From Streptomyces fructofermentans (GTDB lineage Bacteria; Actinomycetota; Actinomycetes; Streptomycetales; Streptomycetaceae), in assembly GCF_014651055.1 (NCBI RefSeq), contig NZ_BMWD01000002.1, positions 1-38,673 on the forward strand: a stretch of 38,673 nt of DNA, written 5' to 3'. The notes below the pieces were generated by a model. The model searched no databases, had not been told where the DNA came from, and worked only from the letters and a program-made list of their open reading frames with translations. The number at the start of each line of letters is the position of its first letter. Positions within the stretch are counted from its first letter, which is position 1. Of this stretch, positions 16,908-25,401 are shown in pieces. Both the position numbers and the translations under genes were made by a program.

Positions 16908-17375
16908 TTTCGCTGACACTTGCTCTCCCGTGGCCCTGGGACGACTCCCGGCCGACTGGCCGCGTCCAGCACGGCCTCCGCCGACTTGGCGTGCGGCACC
17001 CCCGCCGCAGACAGGGCCCACCTAAGAACTCCGCGCCGGACGGCCCGGCCGACGGTGCCGAGGAGCGCCCGTCGAGCGCGGTGACGGGTCACGGGCGTCA
17101 GGGGCCCCCGCCCCGTTCCCTCCCCGGCGCAGGGTGGACCCACCGCCGCCGATCCGAGACCTACTGAGCGTTCGCTAAAGAACGCAGGGCACTACGCGGG
17201 GTCGGCCAACTCCCCACACCGCAAGGGTTTTTACGGATACACGCTGGGGAAGTGACATCAGACCCGGCGTCGGATGCCAGGTCTTCCTGATCGATCGCTA
17301 AGCAGCCGAAAGGGAGTGCCCTGCGGACTCACGGCCGTACGAGTTCACCGACCGCAGCCCGTCCCGAGGAGAGTC
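16908..17375. other. Intergenic stretch without a supported gene
   Basis: About 470 bp between the leftward tannase-like gene and a weak rightward gene. No open frame here has a credible start, codon pattern or recognisable domain, and no RNA gene or long repeat is apparent. The promoter for the rightward gene should lie toward its right end. Confidence 0.4.
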
Positions 17376-17903
17376 GTGAACACCGAGCAGAGCCAGGACA
17401 GCACGCCTCCAGCTGAGCGCTGGCGCTCCCACGGGCCACTCGACCCCCACCCCATCCCGGTGCACGCCACGGACACCGTCAACGAAAAGGGCTGCCACGG
17501 CACTTCGGTCCGGGACCTCGACGGCCGGGTCGGCGTCACCACGCCGATCCCGACCGACGCGGAGCGTTCGGTGCTCACGACGTGCCGGGGAGTCGCCAAC
17601 CGGTTCCGCAAGGACGGCCCGCTCACCGCGGAGGAGGTCGCCGAACACCACGTGCTGCCGGCCCTCGGCACCGTGGGCCACCCGGCTCGGCCTCCGACGC
17701 CCCTCCGCGCCCGCTCCCGCGGCGCTCCTCCCCCGCGCGGACCGCCACCTCCCGGACCGCCACCTCCCGGACCGCCACTACGCGGGGTCCCACCCGGCGC
17801 GCCTCCCGGTGACGCGGCGGGGCACCGCGCTCCCGCCGGGCTCCGCCGATCGGCAGCGGTCCCAGCGGCCTTGTTCGACAATCCCGCACCGGCGACATCC
17901 TGA
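17376..17903 (+). CDS. Hypothetical protein with low-complexity Pro/Arg tail
   Basis: A 175-residue frame begins at GTG 17376 after a GAGGAGA site. The first about 100 residues look protein-like (GCHGTSVRDLDGRVGV, then a helix-like stretch rich in charged residues) but match no family I know. From about residue 105 the sequence becomes proline-, arginine- and glycine-rich, partly encoded by a 15-bp tandem repeat, and may be a frameshifted or decayed tail. It lies 42 bp before the DUF4334 gene in the same direction and could be transcribed with it. The coding status of the second half is doubtful. Confidence 0.4.
   Translation: MNTEQSQDSTPPAERWRSHGPLDPHPIPVHATDTVNEKGCHGTSVRDLDGRVGVTTPIPTDAERSVLTTCRGVANRFRKDGPLTAEEVAEHHVLPALGTVGHPARPPTPLRARSRGAPPPRGPPPPGPPPPGPPLRGVPPGAPPGDAAGHRAPAGLRRSAAVPAALFDNPAPATS
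17739..17780. repeat. 15-bp tandem repeat, about 2.8 copies
   Basis: The unit GGACCGCCACCTCCC repeats perfectly at 17739-17753 and 17754-17768, with a partial third copy to 17780. In the rightward frame it encodes a GPPPP-like series in the doubtful tail of the hypothetical protein. Confidence 0.85.
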
Positions 17904-17945
17904 CGCTTCACTCACGGTGCCGGCACCGACGAGAGGACACCCAGC

Positions 17946-18455
17946 ATGGACACACTCGAGGCCCGCGCCCGGTTCCACGAACTCCGGGAGAAGGACGGCC
18001 CGGTCAGCTCCCTCGAACTCGACGAGATCTGGGCGGCGTTGGCCACCGTCCGCCCCGAGGACATACTCGGCGAGTGGAAGGGCGGCGAGTTCCACACCGG
18101 TCATCCCCTCAACGGCGCCCTGGCGAAGGCCGGCTGGTACGGCAAGACGTTCACCTCGGTGCACGACGCCAAGCCGCTGATCTGCCGGAACGCAGAGGGC
18201 GAGCTGTACTCCGACCTCAAGCTCGGCAAGGGCGAGGCCAGCCTGTGGACCGTCGAGTTCCGGGGCGAATCGACGGCCACCATGGTCTATGACGGCCAGC
18301 CGGTCCTCGACCACTTCAAGCGGGTGGACGACACCGCGCTGATGGGGATCATGAACGTCAAGGGGGTCCCCGACGAGGGCCCCTTCTTCTACTTCTTCCT
18401 CGAACGCGCCCCCGAGGCCCCGCACGGGGGTCCGCGTGCCGGAGAGGGCTCGTGA
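17946..18455 (+). CDS. GXWXG / DUF4334 domain protein
   Basis: This 169-residue cytosolic protein has the two-part layout of the GXWXG plus DUF4334 family: the GEWKGGEFHTGHPLNG segment near residues 41-57 gives the family its name, and the C-terminal half (YDGQPVLDHFKRVDD, ending FFYFFLER) matches DUF4334. The biochemical role of this family is unknown to me; its members often sit beside zinc alcohol dehydrogenases and catabolic genes. ATG 17946 follows a GAGAGGAC site. Its stop overlaps the dehydrogenase start (GTGA), so the two are translationally coupled and probably act together. Confidence 0.85.
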   Translation: MDTLEARARFHELREKDGPVSSLELDEIWAALATVRPEDILGEWKGGEFHTGHPLNGALAKAGWYGKTFTSVHDAKPLICRNAEGELYSDLKLGKGEASLWTVEFRGESTATMVYDGQPVLDHFKRVDDTALMGIMNVKGVPDEGPFFYFFLERAPEAPHGGPRAGEGS

Positions 18456-19543
18456 GGCGGGTACGCGCCGCGGTCACCGAGGCGCCGGGCGCCCCGTTCA
18501 CCGTCCGGGACGCGGACCTCGAGGACCCACGACCCTACGAGGTGCTGGTGAGGACGACCGCAGTCGGCGTCTGTCACACCGACCTCGCGATGCGGGACAG
18601 CTGGCCCCGGCAGCTCACCCCGATGGTCTTCGGCCACGAGGGCGCCGGTCGGGTCGAGGCGGTGGGCGCGGAGGTGACCGGCGTCGCGCCGGGGGACCAT
18701 GTCTGCCTCACCTTCGCCAGTTGCGGCACCTGCGAGCAGTGCGCGGCGGGCCACCCGGCCTACTGCCACGCCGCGCAGGTCCGGAACCTCTCCGGCGGAC
18801 GCGCCGACGGCACCACTCCGCTCTCCCTCGAAGGCATGCCGCTCCGCTCCGGCTTCTTCGGCCAGTCCAGCTTCGCCACGTACGCCGTCGTCCACGAGCG
18901 CGGCGTGGTCAAGGTGCCCTCCGACCTGTCGGCCGCGGTCGCCGCGCCCCTGGGTTGCAGCGGCCAGACGGGCGCGGGCACCGTGCTCAACAGGCTGCGC
19001 CCCGGACCGGGTTCCTCGCTGGTCGTCCTGGGCGCGGGCGCGGTCGGGCTGAGCGCGCTGATGGCCGCGGTGGCCGTGGGCTGCGACCCGGTGGTGGCCG
19101 TCGACCCGGTCGCCTCCCGCCGTGCCCTGGCCACCGAGCTCGGCGCCAAGGCGGCCCTGTCCCCCGGGGCCGGGCTGGTGGCGGCGCTGCGCGACCTCAC
19201 CGGTGGCGGCGCCCACCACGTCGTCGAGACCACCGGCCGTCCGGAGATGGCCCGCCGGGCCGTCGGCTCGCTGCGCCCTCGCGGCGAACTCGCCCTCCTC
19301 GGCATCGGCGGTGAGGTGACGTTCGACGTGATGGGCCTGCTCGCCAAGGGCGTCCGCGTCCACGGGGTGATCGAGGGAGACTCCGACCCCGGCCGCTTCG
19401 TCCCCGAACTGATCGGCCTGCACAGGCGTGGCCTCTTCCCGCTCGACCGGCTGGTCACCACGTTCCCGTTCGAGGACATCGGCTCGGCCGTGGCCGCCAT
19501 GAGGGATGGCAGCGTCGTCAAACCGGTCCTCACCTTCACCTGA
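18452..19543 (+). CDS. Zinc-dependent alcohol dehydrogenase (aryl/allylic-alcohol type)
   Basis: This 363-residue medium-chain dehydrogenase should oxidise an alcohol to an aldehyde with NAD(P). Catalytic zinc ligands are Cys41 (GVCHTD) and His62-Glu63 (FGHEGAG); the structural zinc uses Cys91, 94, 97 and 105. The Rossmann motif LGAGAVGLSA is present, and an Asp at the end of the second strand (VAVDPVASRR) favours NAD. The overall pattern is closest to benzyl-alcohol or geraniol-type dehydrogenases. The start GTG 18452 overlaps the stop of the DUF4334 gene. About 190 bp follow before the double-TetR gene. Substrate unknown; an isoprenoid or aromatic alcohol is a reasonable guess from the neighbours. 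Confidence 0.9.
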   Translation: MRRVRAAVTEAPGAPFTVRDADLEDPRPYEVLVRTTAVGVCHTDLAMRDSWPRQLTPMVFGHEGAGRVEAVGAEVTGVAPGDHVCLTFASCGTCEQCAAGHPAYCHAAQVRNLSGGRADGTTPLSLEGMPLRSGFFGQSSFATYAVVHERGVVKVPSDLSAAVAAPLGCSGQTGAGTVLNRLRPGPGSSLVVLGAGAVGLSALMAAVAVGCDPVVAVDPVASRRALATELGAKAALSPGAGLVAALRDLTGGGAHHVVETTGRPEMARRAVGSLRPRGELALLGIGGEVTFDVMGLLAKGVRVHGVIEGDSDPGRFVPELIGLHRRGLFPLDRLVTTFPFEDIGSAVAAMRDGSVVKPVLTFT

Positions 19544-19731
19544 AACCGACCGCTCCGGCACCGGGAACGGCGGTGCCGACCGGCGCGCCCCTGCCGCAAG
19601 CCGGGAGTCGGCACGAGTCCGTGCACATCGCGGGACGGGGTATCACCTGGGATGTGCTCGTGGAGTCGCGTCCTGCGCGGTCACGGTAGAGGGATCCCGG
19701 CCTCGTGACGGCGTGTGATTGACTGATTCGC

Positions 19732-20928
19732 ATGGCCCCCGCCTCCCCGTCCGCCCACTCGGCCGCGGCCGCCGATCCGGCCTCGGCCACTCGGCCCCGC
19801 AACCGCAAGCAGCTCATCGTCGACGCGGCCGGGCGGGTCTTCAGCGAGCGCGGCTACCACGCGGCGTCCATGGAGGAGGTCGCCGCCGGCGTGGGTATCT
19901 CCGCGGCCGCTCTGTACCGGCACTTCCCCAATAAGTACGCGCTGTTCGCCGAGTGCGCCGACGTCATGGTGGACGGACTCGTCGCCGCACTCGACGAGGT
20001 GCCGTCCGGGGCGACCTTGACGAATGTGCTCACCGCCGTCACCCGCATCACCGTCGCTCATCGTGCGTCGGGCGGCGTGTACCGGTGGGAGGCCCGCTAC
20101 CTCAACCGCGAGGACCGCCGACGTCTCGCGGTGAAGTTCGGTCGCCTCGTCGAGCGGGTCGACGAGGCAGTGCAGCGCGAGCACCCGCTGCCTGACGAGC
20201 GCCTGCGGGCCATGGCGGCCCTCGGCGCGGTCGGATCCATCACGATGCACCACACGTCCATCGCCGGGCGCCGGGCTGAGGAACTGCTGCTGGCGTCCGC
20301 GCTGGGCGTGGCCGCGACCGATCCCGCGGCCGGACGGCTGGGCGCGCACTCCGTCGAACTGCCCGCCCGGCCGGTGCCGCGCACACGACGCGCGGAGATC
20401 CTCGCGGCCTCCGTCCCGCTGTTCGCTCGGGACGGATTCGCCAGTGTCACGAACGGTCAGATCGCGCAGGCCGTGGGACTGACTCCGTCCGCGCTCTACC
20501 GCCATTACCCCGGCAAGATCGACATCCTGGCGGCGGCATGCCTCCAGGCGGCGGGACTGCTGGCCCAGGGTGTGGAGCAGAGCCTGCGCGATGTGTCAGG
20601 CCCGCACGACGCCATCGTCGCGCTGGCGGCGACGTACGTGGCCTACAGCTTTGAATTCACCGAACTCAACAGTGTCGCCGAGGCCGAGCTCGCCGGCTTG
20701 CCGTCCGGTCTGCGGCGGTCCGTGGTCCTCGCGCAGCGGGAACACATCGCCGTCTGGGAGCAGCAGTTGCGGCTGGCCCGCCCTGAGTTGGACCCGCGCC
20801 AGGCCCGGGTGCTGGTGCACGCGGGGTTCGGCGTCGTGGTCGAGGCGGGACGCCGGCTGCGGTGGCAGGACAGCCCCGGCCATCGCGAGGCCGTGACCGC
20901 TCTGGTCCTCGGCGCTCTGGGCCTCTGA
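19732..20928 (+). CDS. Transcription regulator with two TetR units in one chain
   Basis: A 398-residue protein made of two consecutive TetR-type regulators. The first DNA-binding helix-turn-helix is at about 28-72 (MEEVAAGVGISAAALYRHFPNK), followed by its ligand/dimer domain. A second full HTH appears at about 215-265 (QIAQAVGLTPSALYRHYPGK) with another C-terminal domain. TetR repressors normally are about 200 residues and work as dimers, so a fused tandem could bind an operator as one chain. ATG 19732 has little leader and no strong ribosome-binding site, so the mRNA may be leaderless. It follows the dehydrogenase and converges on the Lcp-like gene, and probably controls one or both. Confidence 0.9.
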   Translation: MAPASPSAHSAAAADPASATRPRNRKQLIVDAAGRVFSERGYHAASMEEVAAGVGISAAALYRHFPNKYALFAECADVMVDGLVAALDEVPSGATLTNVLTAVTRITVAHRASGGVYRWEARYLNREDRRRLAVKFGRLVERVDEAVQREHPLPDERLRAMAALGAVGSITMHHTSIAGRRAEELLLASALGVAATDPAAGRLGAHSVELPARPVPRTRRAEILAASVPLFARDGFASVTNGQIAQAVGLTPSALYRHYPGKIDILAAACLQAAGLLAQGVEQSLRDVSGPHDAIVALAATYVAYSFEFTELNSVAEAELAGLPSGLRRSVVLAQREHIAVWEQQLRLARPELDPRQARVLVHAGFGVVVEAGRRLRWQDSPGHREAVTALVLGALGL

Positions 20929-20986
20929 ACGGCCTTCGGAGCTCGGCAGCGACGCGTCGTCGAGCGCCTCCCGGGGTCACCCGGAT

Positions 20987-21020
20987 GCCCGCCCCTCGGC
21001 CCATCTGCCGCAGGGCGGGC
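20987..21020. terminator. Possible bidirectional terminator between convergent genes
   Basis: GCCCGCCC at 20987-20994 pairs with GGGCGGGC at 21013-21020 across an 18-nt loop, between the ends of the TetR and Lcp-like genes. The loop is long and there is no T-tract. Confidence 0.35.
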
Positions 21021-21046
21021 AGGGGTTGGGGGTCCGGATCGACGGA

Positions 21047-22240
21047 TCAGGCCGCCCTGTTCCCGGTGGGTATCGTGATGGGCGTGGTGGTCCCGGAAGA
21101 ACCCTTGTTGAGGAACAGCATGGCCAGGGCGCGTACGAACTGGTCGAACATGTAGAAGGTGCCGGGCATGACGGGTGACAGTCCCTCACGGAAGAGGATG
21201 TACGCCGGCCATGCGGTGCGGACCAGGGCCGCCGACACGTAGTCGCGTTTCAGTCCCAGCCAGTCGCCGACCTCGTCACTGAGGACGTAGCGCACGAACT
21301 CGTTCAGGAATCCGCGTGTGACACCGAGGTCGACCTGGGCGGTCAGGCCGAGCAGGTCCTCGGCGAGTGCGATGCCCTCGGTCGAGGGGGTGAGGATCGG
21401 GGTGAGCACCTGCGCCGACTGCCTTTCGGCGGCCGCCCATGTCTGGGGGATGTGCTCGTCCGGCACACCGAGGAGGTGGACCGCGACCTGCCACGAGTGC
21501 AGGAACGCCTCCTGGTCCGCGGCCGGGAACGGGATCTGCCAATCGCGCAACTTCCTGTACACGTAGGTGCCCAGGCTGTGGAAGGTGACCAGGATGTCGG
21601 CGGCGCTGATCGGGGTGGTCTCGTCGGCGACCGCCCGCCAGTGCGGCGACTGCGGCAGCAGGTGGCGCACGGCGGCGTGCACCACGCGTGTCTTGTTGGC
21701 GGTGACGACGAACTGTCCCGTCGGCCGGAAGGCTCCCAGCTGGGACAGGTCGTAGCCGAACGTGAACGTCTTGGCCGCACGGTCCTGCATGTCGGCGCCG
21801 CCCGCGGACCAGTAGACGCTCTTGGCCTCGCGCGGGATCACGGTGCTCATGATTCCGCTGCCGAGGCCGTACAGCATGAAGAGGTACGTGTCCCTGCGCC
21901 GGTTGAAGTCGGCGGCGCGGGCCAGCTTGGCGGGGTCGGCCCAGGTGGGCAGCCGATTGACCTGCCGCAGGTACGCGGCGAATTCGGTCGGCAGGCCGTT
22001 GGGCAGCGGGTCGTTGTTGTCCACCCACGACGCCCATGCCGTGTTGATCGCCGGCACGTGTCCGTTGTCGAGCATCGAAGCCATCAGCGGGTCCGCCGCG
22101 TCGTCCCAGATCCACTCCGGACCGGCACCCGCGGCGGCTCCGGTCACCGAGCCCTTCGACGCCCAGGCGGGGTTGGCCACGCCCACCAGGCCAAGTGCGA
22201 CACCGAGAGACAGAGCCTTTCGTCTACTGAGGTTCTCCAT
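21047..22240 (-). CDS. Latex-clearing-protein-like oxygenase (Lcp / DUF2236), Tat-exported
   Basis: This 397-residue protein starts with a twin-arginine signal (SRRKALSLGVALGLVGVANPAWA), so it is probably secreted folded. The body matches the DUF2236 superfamily that includes rubber oxygenase Lcp, a b-type haem dioxygenase cleaving poly(cis-1,4-isoprene) to aldehydes and ketones. Family-like features are the RDTYLFMLYGLGSGIMSTVIPREAKS segment spanning two recognisable halves, a KTRVVHAAVRH stretch with conserved basic residues, and a later FHSLGTY His. Length and signal fit Lcp of Streptomyces; I cannot confirm the haem ligands by eye. ATG 22240 is preceded by a weak GGAAGCAGG site. The convergent double TetR and the dehydrogenase are plausible functional neighbours. 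A more distant MpaB-type DUF2236 oxygenase is the alternative. Confidence 0.78.
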   Translation of the reverse strand: MENLSRRKALSLGVALGLVGVANPAWASKGSVTGAAAGAGPEWIWDDAADPLMASMLDNGHVPAINTAWASWVDNNDPLPNGLPTEFAAYLRQVNRLPTWADPAKLARAADFNRRRDTYLFMLYGLGSGIMSTVIPREAKSVYWSAGGADMQDRAAKTFTFGYDLSQLGAFRPTGQFVVTANKTRVVHAAVRHLLPQSPHWRAVADETTPISAADILVTFHSLGTYVYRKLRDWQIPFPAADQEAFLHSWQVAVHLLGVPDEHIPQTWAAAERQSAQVLTPILTPSTEGIALAEDLLGLTAQVDLGVTRGFLNEFVRYVLSDEVGDWLGLKRDYVSAALVRTAWPAYILFREGLSPVMPGTFYMFDQFVRALAMLFLNKGSSGTTTPITIPTGNRAA

Positions 22241-22327
22241 TGACTTACCTGCTTCCCTGATGGGCTGGATGCTTCTGGATGCCAGTGCAGACTTGCCAGT
22301 TGCGCTACCAGTGCGCGATGAACCTTG

Positions 22328-22341
22328 TCACACAGATGTGA
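22328..22341 (-). promoter_or_regulatory. Palindrome upstream of the Lcp-like gene
   Basis: TCACA-CAGA-TGTGA, a perfect 5-4-5 palindrome, lies about 88 bp upstream of the start in an AT-richer stretch (22320-22360) where the promoter probably is. It is a candidate binding site for a regulator. Confidence 0.35.
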
Positions 22342-22840
22342 TTTTCAATTAACATAGCGAGGTGCTCGGGTGTCGGCAATGGTGGTGACCGAGGCTCGTC
22401 GCCCATGCCGGGCCGCGGCCTTCCGGTTCCTCGCCGGCGCGAGGTCCGGTATCGAACCTGCGCGGCGCCGGCGTCGGCGTCGGGGGCTTCCTCACGGAGG
22501 CACCACGGCCCCGGTAGCGACTCCGACACGGCTCCGCCCAGCGATTCCCTCCGTCGGCGAGGCGGGCCCGCTGCCCCAGGAAGCCGCCCTCCGCAGCGGC
22601 GGCAGGTTGCCGCGACTCCAGCCGCTCACTGCGCTGATGCGCCCTCCATGCCCACGGGGTGGAAGAGCTGAAGCGCAGATCAAGTTCGCGGAGCAACGAC
22701 ACCCTGCCCAGCAAGGGGCCGAAACCGATCAGCGCCAACCCGGCTCTGCACTATGGTGCTTACTGCTGCGCACCTTCCCGGAGGGTATTTCGACGGCGTT
22801 CGAGTGCCGGTCCTCGGGGCGTGACTGGCGAGTGGTTTCC
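22342..22840. other. Intergenic stretch without a supported gene
   Basis: About 500 bp between the leftward Lcp-like gene and the tiny rightward gene. Frames that are open here have low-complexity Arg/Pro/Gly translations and no credible ribosome-binding site. No RNA gene or long repeat is seen. Confidence 0.4.
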
Positions 22841-22859
22841 GCCGCGTGCTTCACGCGGC
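22841..22859 (+). promoter_or_regulatory. Short hairpin in the leader of the small membrane-peptide gene
   Basis: GCCGCGTG-CTT-CACGCGGC forms an 8-bp stem with a 3-nt loop, about 65 bp upstream of the small gene. It may be an mRNA leader structure or an operator; function unknown. Confidence 0.35.
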
Positions 22860-22923
22860 GTGAGTGCGGATGCCCGGTAGGGCCTCCCTGCCATTCCCAG
22901 CTCACACCTAGGAGTGGACTTCC

Positions 22924-23052
22924 ATGAACCCCGTTGAGTACGAGCCTGCGCGTCGTAACCGGCTTCGCAAGATTCTGGTCGACGTCGCCGTAGGGGTTGC
23001 CGCCAATCTCATGGTGGCGGCGCTGACGGCGGCAGCGCGCCTGCTCTTCTGA
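22924..23052 (+). CDS. 42-residue single-span membrane peptide
   Basis: A short but convincing gene: AGGAG about 9 nt before ATG 22924, a charged N-terminus (MNPVEYEPARRNRLRK), one hydrophobic helix (about residues 17-41, VDVAVGVAANLMVAALTAAARLLF) and a stop at 23050-23052 directly followed by a strong hairpin. It should insert in the membrane with the basic end inside. I cannot name the family with confidence; similar tiny proteins occur in Streptomyces. It converges on the nuclease-helicase pair and shares their terminator. Small hydrophobic peptides near defence genes can be toxins or sensors, but nothing here proves that. Confidence 0.65.
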   Translation: MNPVEYEPARRNRLRKILVDVAVGVAANLMVAALTAAARLLF

Positions 23053-23108
23053 CGCAGGCCGTGGCGGGCCCGGAGAGCCCGCCACACCACCTTCCCGGAC
23101 TCTGCGTC
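23049..23108. terminator. Nested bidirectional terminator
   Basis: An inner 9-bp stem (GTGGCGGGC 23061-23069 with GCCCGCCAC 23077-23085) sits inside an outer pair (CTGACGCAG 23049-23057 with CTGCGTCAG 23100-23108). It overlaps both stop codons, ending the small gene on + and the first nuclease-helicase gene on -. Confidence 0.75.
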
Positions 23109-25230
23109 AGAACAAGCGCAGGCCGGAAGCCTGCGAGTCCACGTCCTTGCGCCTCCTACGCCGGCGCCGCCCTCGGCCGGGCCGGGGCAGATGCGGTGTC
23201 CGCGCCTGTTCCGGAAGGTTCTCCCACGTGGGTCGCAGACCGTGGATGTCGACATCCCCGACAAGGCCCTTCAAGTAGTCCCTCGTCTCCTCGTCCGTCG
23301 AATAGAGGACTGTCGCCCTGCTCGCCCTGGTCATCAGCACGTGGTAGGCGTGCCGTACGAGCCGGGCGAACTCCTCGTCGTCCACGCTCCTCGGCTTCAC
23401 CTTGGGGTCGAACGACCCAGGAACGGCCACCCGCTTGGCGCCCGCCTCTTTGTCCGCCCGCTCCTTGCCCCGGCGGAACACCCAGCGGTCGCCCCGGCGC
23501 ACCATGTCCTCGCCCATGATCACGCCGCACCAGTCCCACTCCAGGCCCTGCGCGGTGTACACGCAGCCGATCTGGCCGAGTCCGTTCTCCTGCACGGACC
23601 AGATCTTGGAAGGCGGGACGGTCTTGTTCTCGCACCAGGACTCGCTGTCCGCGTTCCACGGCCGGTGCCAGTCGCCGATCCGGACGTCGGGCTCGAGCCG
23701 CTTCTCCTTGCCCAGGGGCTTCGTCCAGGGCCAGCAGTATCCGGCGACCATGCGCGCGGAGGCTCCCGCACCGGCTTCGGACCGGATGATCCGCTCGAGG
23801 TCCTCCGGGCTGTCGACCACCTCGACATGCATGAGTCCGTCCGGGGTCCACGGCTCCGGCACCGCGTCGGACACGCCCAGCGCACCGCGCACCCAGCGGA
23901 TGTAGGCGTCGCTGCCGCCGCACCGGAACTGTTCCCGCAGGCGGTAACGGACGAGGTGTGCGTCGTACCGCCGTGCCGCGTCCTCCACGAGAGCGACGGT
24001 GCCGACCTCCTGCGGGCGCACGGACTGCCCCTCGTCGAGGAAGAACACCGTCAACCGGGAGGCATCGAGGAGTTCGTCCACCTGAGGCTTGGTGCCCCAG
24101 TCCTCGGGCTTCCAGAAACGGTTGGTGGAACGTTCACGCAGACGATGGGCCTCGTCGCAGATCAGCACGTCCAGAGGCGGGGCGGGCGGGGTGACGAAGT
24201 TGCTGAAGTAGGTGAAGGACTCCTTGAACTCCCGGTCTCCGAAGCCGACATGCTCCTGCAGGGCTCCGTTGAAGGCCCTGCTGCCGCTCGCGTACTTGAT
24301 CGTGCGGCCGTCCGCCTCCAGTTCGGCCTTGAGCTGGAGGCCGATGGCGCTCTTGCCCGTGCCGGCACCGCCCGTGACGAGGAAGACCACCCGGCGCTCG
24401 TCGGGGAGAAGCGCCGGCTGCCGGGGGGCGGGAAGCACCTTGGCGGCCGTGTCGAGGATCTGGTCCGCGACCTTCTTCTGACGGCCACGCAGGGTGAAGA
24501 CGGTGTCCTCGCCGCTGGAGCGGATCATGGCGTCCAGCAGCGGCGTGTTGCGCAGGCCCATGCTCCGTAAGAGAATCTCGGCCGCCGAGTCGGCGCCGTC
24601 CGCGGCAAAGCTGCCCCGCAGGTCCGACAGCAGTTGGGCGCGGCGGTCGTTCGTGTAGACCCGGGCGTAGGAACCGGTCGGCGCGTCGACGCCGACGAGC
24701 GGCAGTACCGAGGCGTCAGTGGCGTTGTGGAGATAGGTGAAGCCCCCGCATTCGAAGTCCAGTCCGTGCAACGGCCCTCTGGCACCCGTGAACGCCTCGT
24801 AGTACTCGCGCAGTTGCAGCGCCGGATGCTTCTTCTCCCCCATACCGGGGACGTGCACCAGCTCTGAGGTGGCTCGCTCGATTCGGGTGACCGTCGACCA
24901 CCGCTTCAGTTCGACGAGTTGGACGGAGAGCCCGATCTCCTCGGGATGATGCCCCACGAGGACGACATCGATGAGCCGTGGGGCGCCGGCGCGGTCGGCC
25001 TCGTCGAGCGTGGCCGCGCATTCGACGATCATCTCGACGTTTCCGCGGTCCGCGGCGACCAGGTCCTCGGCAAGGTGCACCAGGCTCTCCGCCCACGCGG
25101 AGCGTTCGGTCAACGAGGCCTCGGTGGTCAGGAAGTGCTTCCACCTCTCGGCGAGGTGGGGCACCATGCGACGTCTCGAGTTCAGTTTCAGCAGATCCCG
25201 CGCCGCCAATTTCAGCAGGAGCATGGACAC
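23107..25230 (-). CDS. PD-(D/E)XK nuclease-DUF2075 helicase fusion, copy 1
   Basis: About 707 residues from GTG 25230, chosen because GGGGGAT lies just upstream; ATG 25224 is an alternative. The N-terminal region carries a PD-(D/E)XK signature: Asp88 (LIDVVLVG) and Glu107-Leu-Lys109 (LVELKRWS), suggesting DNA or RNA cleavage. The rest is a DUF2075 SF1 helicase of the Schlafen type: Walker A GGAGTGKS (Lys293), Walker B LICDEAHRLRE, FFLDEGQSV, REQFRCGGSDAYIRWV, YTAQGLEWDW and a C-terminal HVLMTRASRATV segment. The C-terminus ends in an Arg-rich tail. It is paralogous to the gene immediately upstream and shares its leader. Nuclease-helicase fusions of this kind are frequent in phage-defence islands; the specific role here is unknown. 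Confidence 0.87.
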   Translation of the reverse strand: MSMLLLKLAARDLLKLNSRRRMVPHLAERWKHFLTTEASLTERSAWAESLVHLAEDLVAADRGNVEMIVECAATLDEADRAGAPRLIDVVLVGHHPEEIGLSVQLVELKRWSTVTRIERATSELVHVPGMGEKKHPALQLREYYEAFTGARGPLHGLDFECGGFTYLHNATDASVLPLVGVDAPTGSYARVYTNDRRAQLLSDLRGSFAADGADSAAEILLRSMGLRNTPLLDAMIRSSGEDTVFTLRGRQKKVADQILDTAAKVLPAPRQPALLPDERRVVFLVTGGAGTGKSAIGLQLKAELEADGRTIKYASGSRAFNGALQEHVGFGDREFKESFTYFSNFVTPPAPPLDVLICDEAHRLRERSTNRFWKPEDWGTKPQVDELLDASRLTVFFLDEGQSVRPQEVGTVALVEDAARRYDAHLVRYRLREQFRCGGSDAYIRWVRGALGVSDAVPEPWTPDGLMHVEVVDSPEDLERIIRSEAGAGASARMVAGYCWPWTKPLGKEKRLEPDVRIGDWHRPWNADSESWCENKTVPPSKIWSVQENGLGQIGCVYTAQGLEWDWCGVIMGEDMVRRGDRWVFRRGKERADKEAGAKRVAVPGSFDPKVKPRSVDDEEFARLVRHAYHVLMTRASRATVLYSTDEETRDYLKGLVGDVDIHGLRPTWENLPEQARTPHLPRPGRGRRRRRRRKDVDSQASGLRLF

Positions 25231-25322
25231 GAGGTGGATCCCCCAGGGCACGAGTGACTCGTGCGGATGGGGGCATGTCCCCGTGGGGAAGCCCGTCGGG
25301 CCGCGATGACGCTGAGATCCTA
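25231..25322 (-). promoter_or_regulatory. Shared 5' leader, copy 1 (before nuclease-helicase copy 1)
   Basis: Reading leftward: a TAGGAT possible -10 (25317-25322), then a 25-bp block (25287-25311) containing GCCCGACGGGC, then a block with the perfect palindrome CACGAGTGACTCGTG (25249-25263) ending 19 bp before the start, then GGGGG as ribosome-binding site. The two blocks recur nearly unchanged before the second paralogue. Confidence 0.6.
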
Positions 25323-25401
25323 GGGAGGCGGCAACCCCTTCCGGCGCATATGCCACACGGGTCGGCTGGAAGCGCGGACATCATGGCCTGATTCCACGCG
25401 C

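Noticed and set aside
22370..22927. 185-residue rightward frame between the Lcp-like gene and the small membrane-peptide gene
   Set aside because: Arg/Pro-rich, no domain, no ribosome-binding site; the short gene at 22924 has far better signals.
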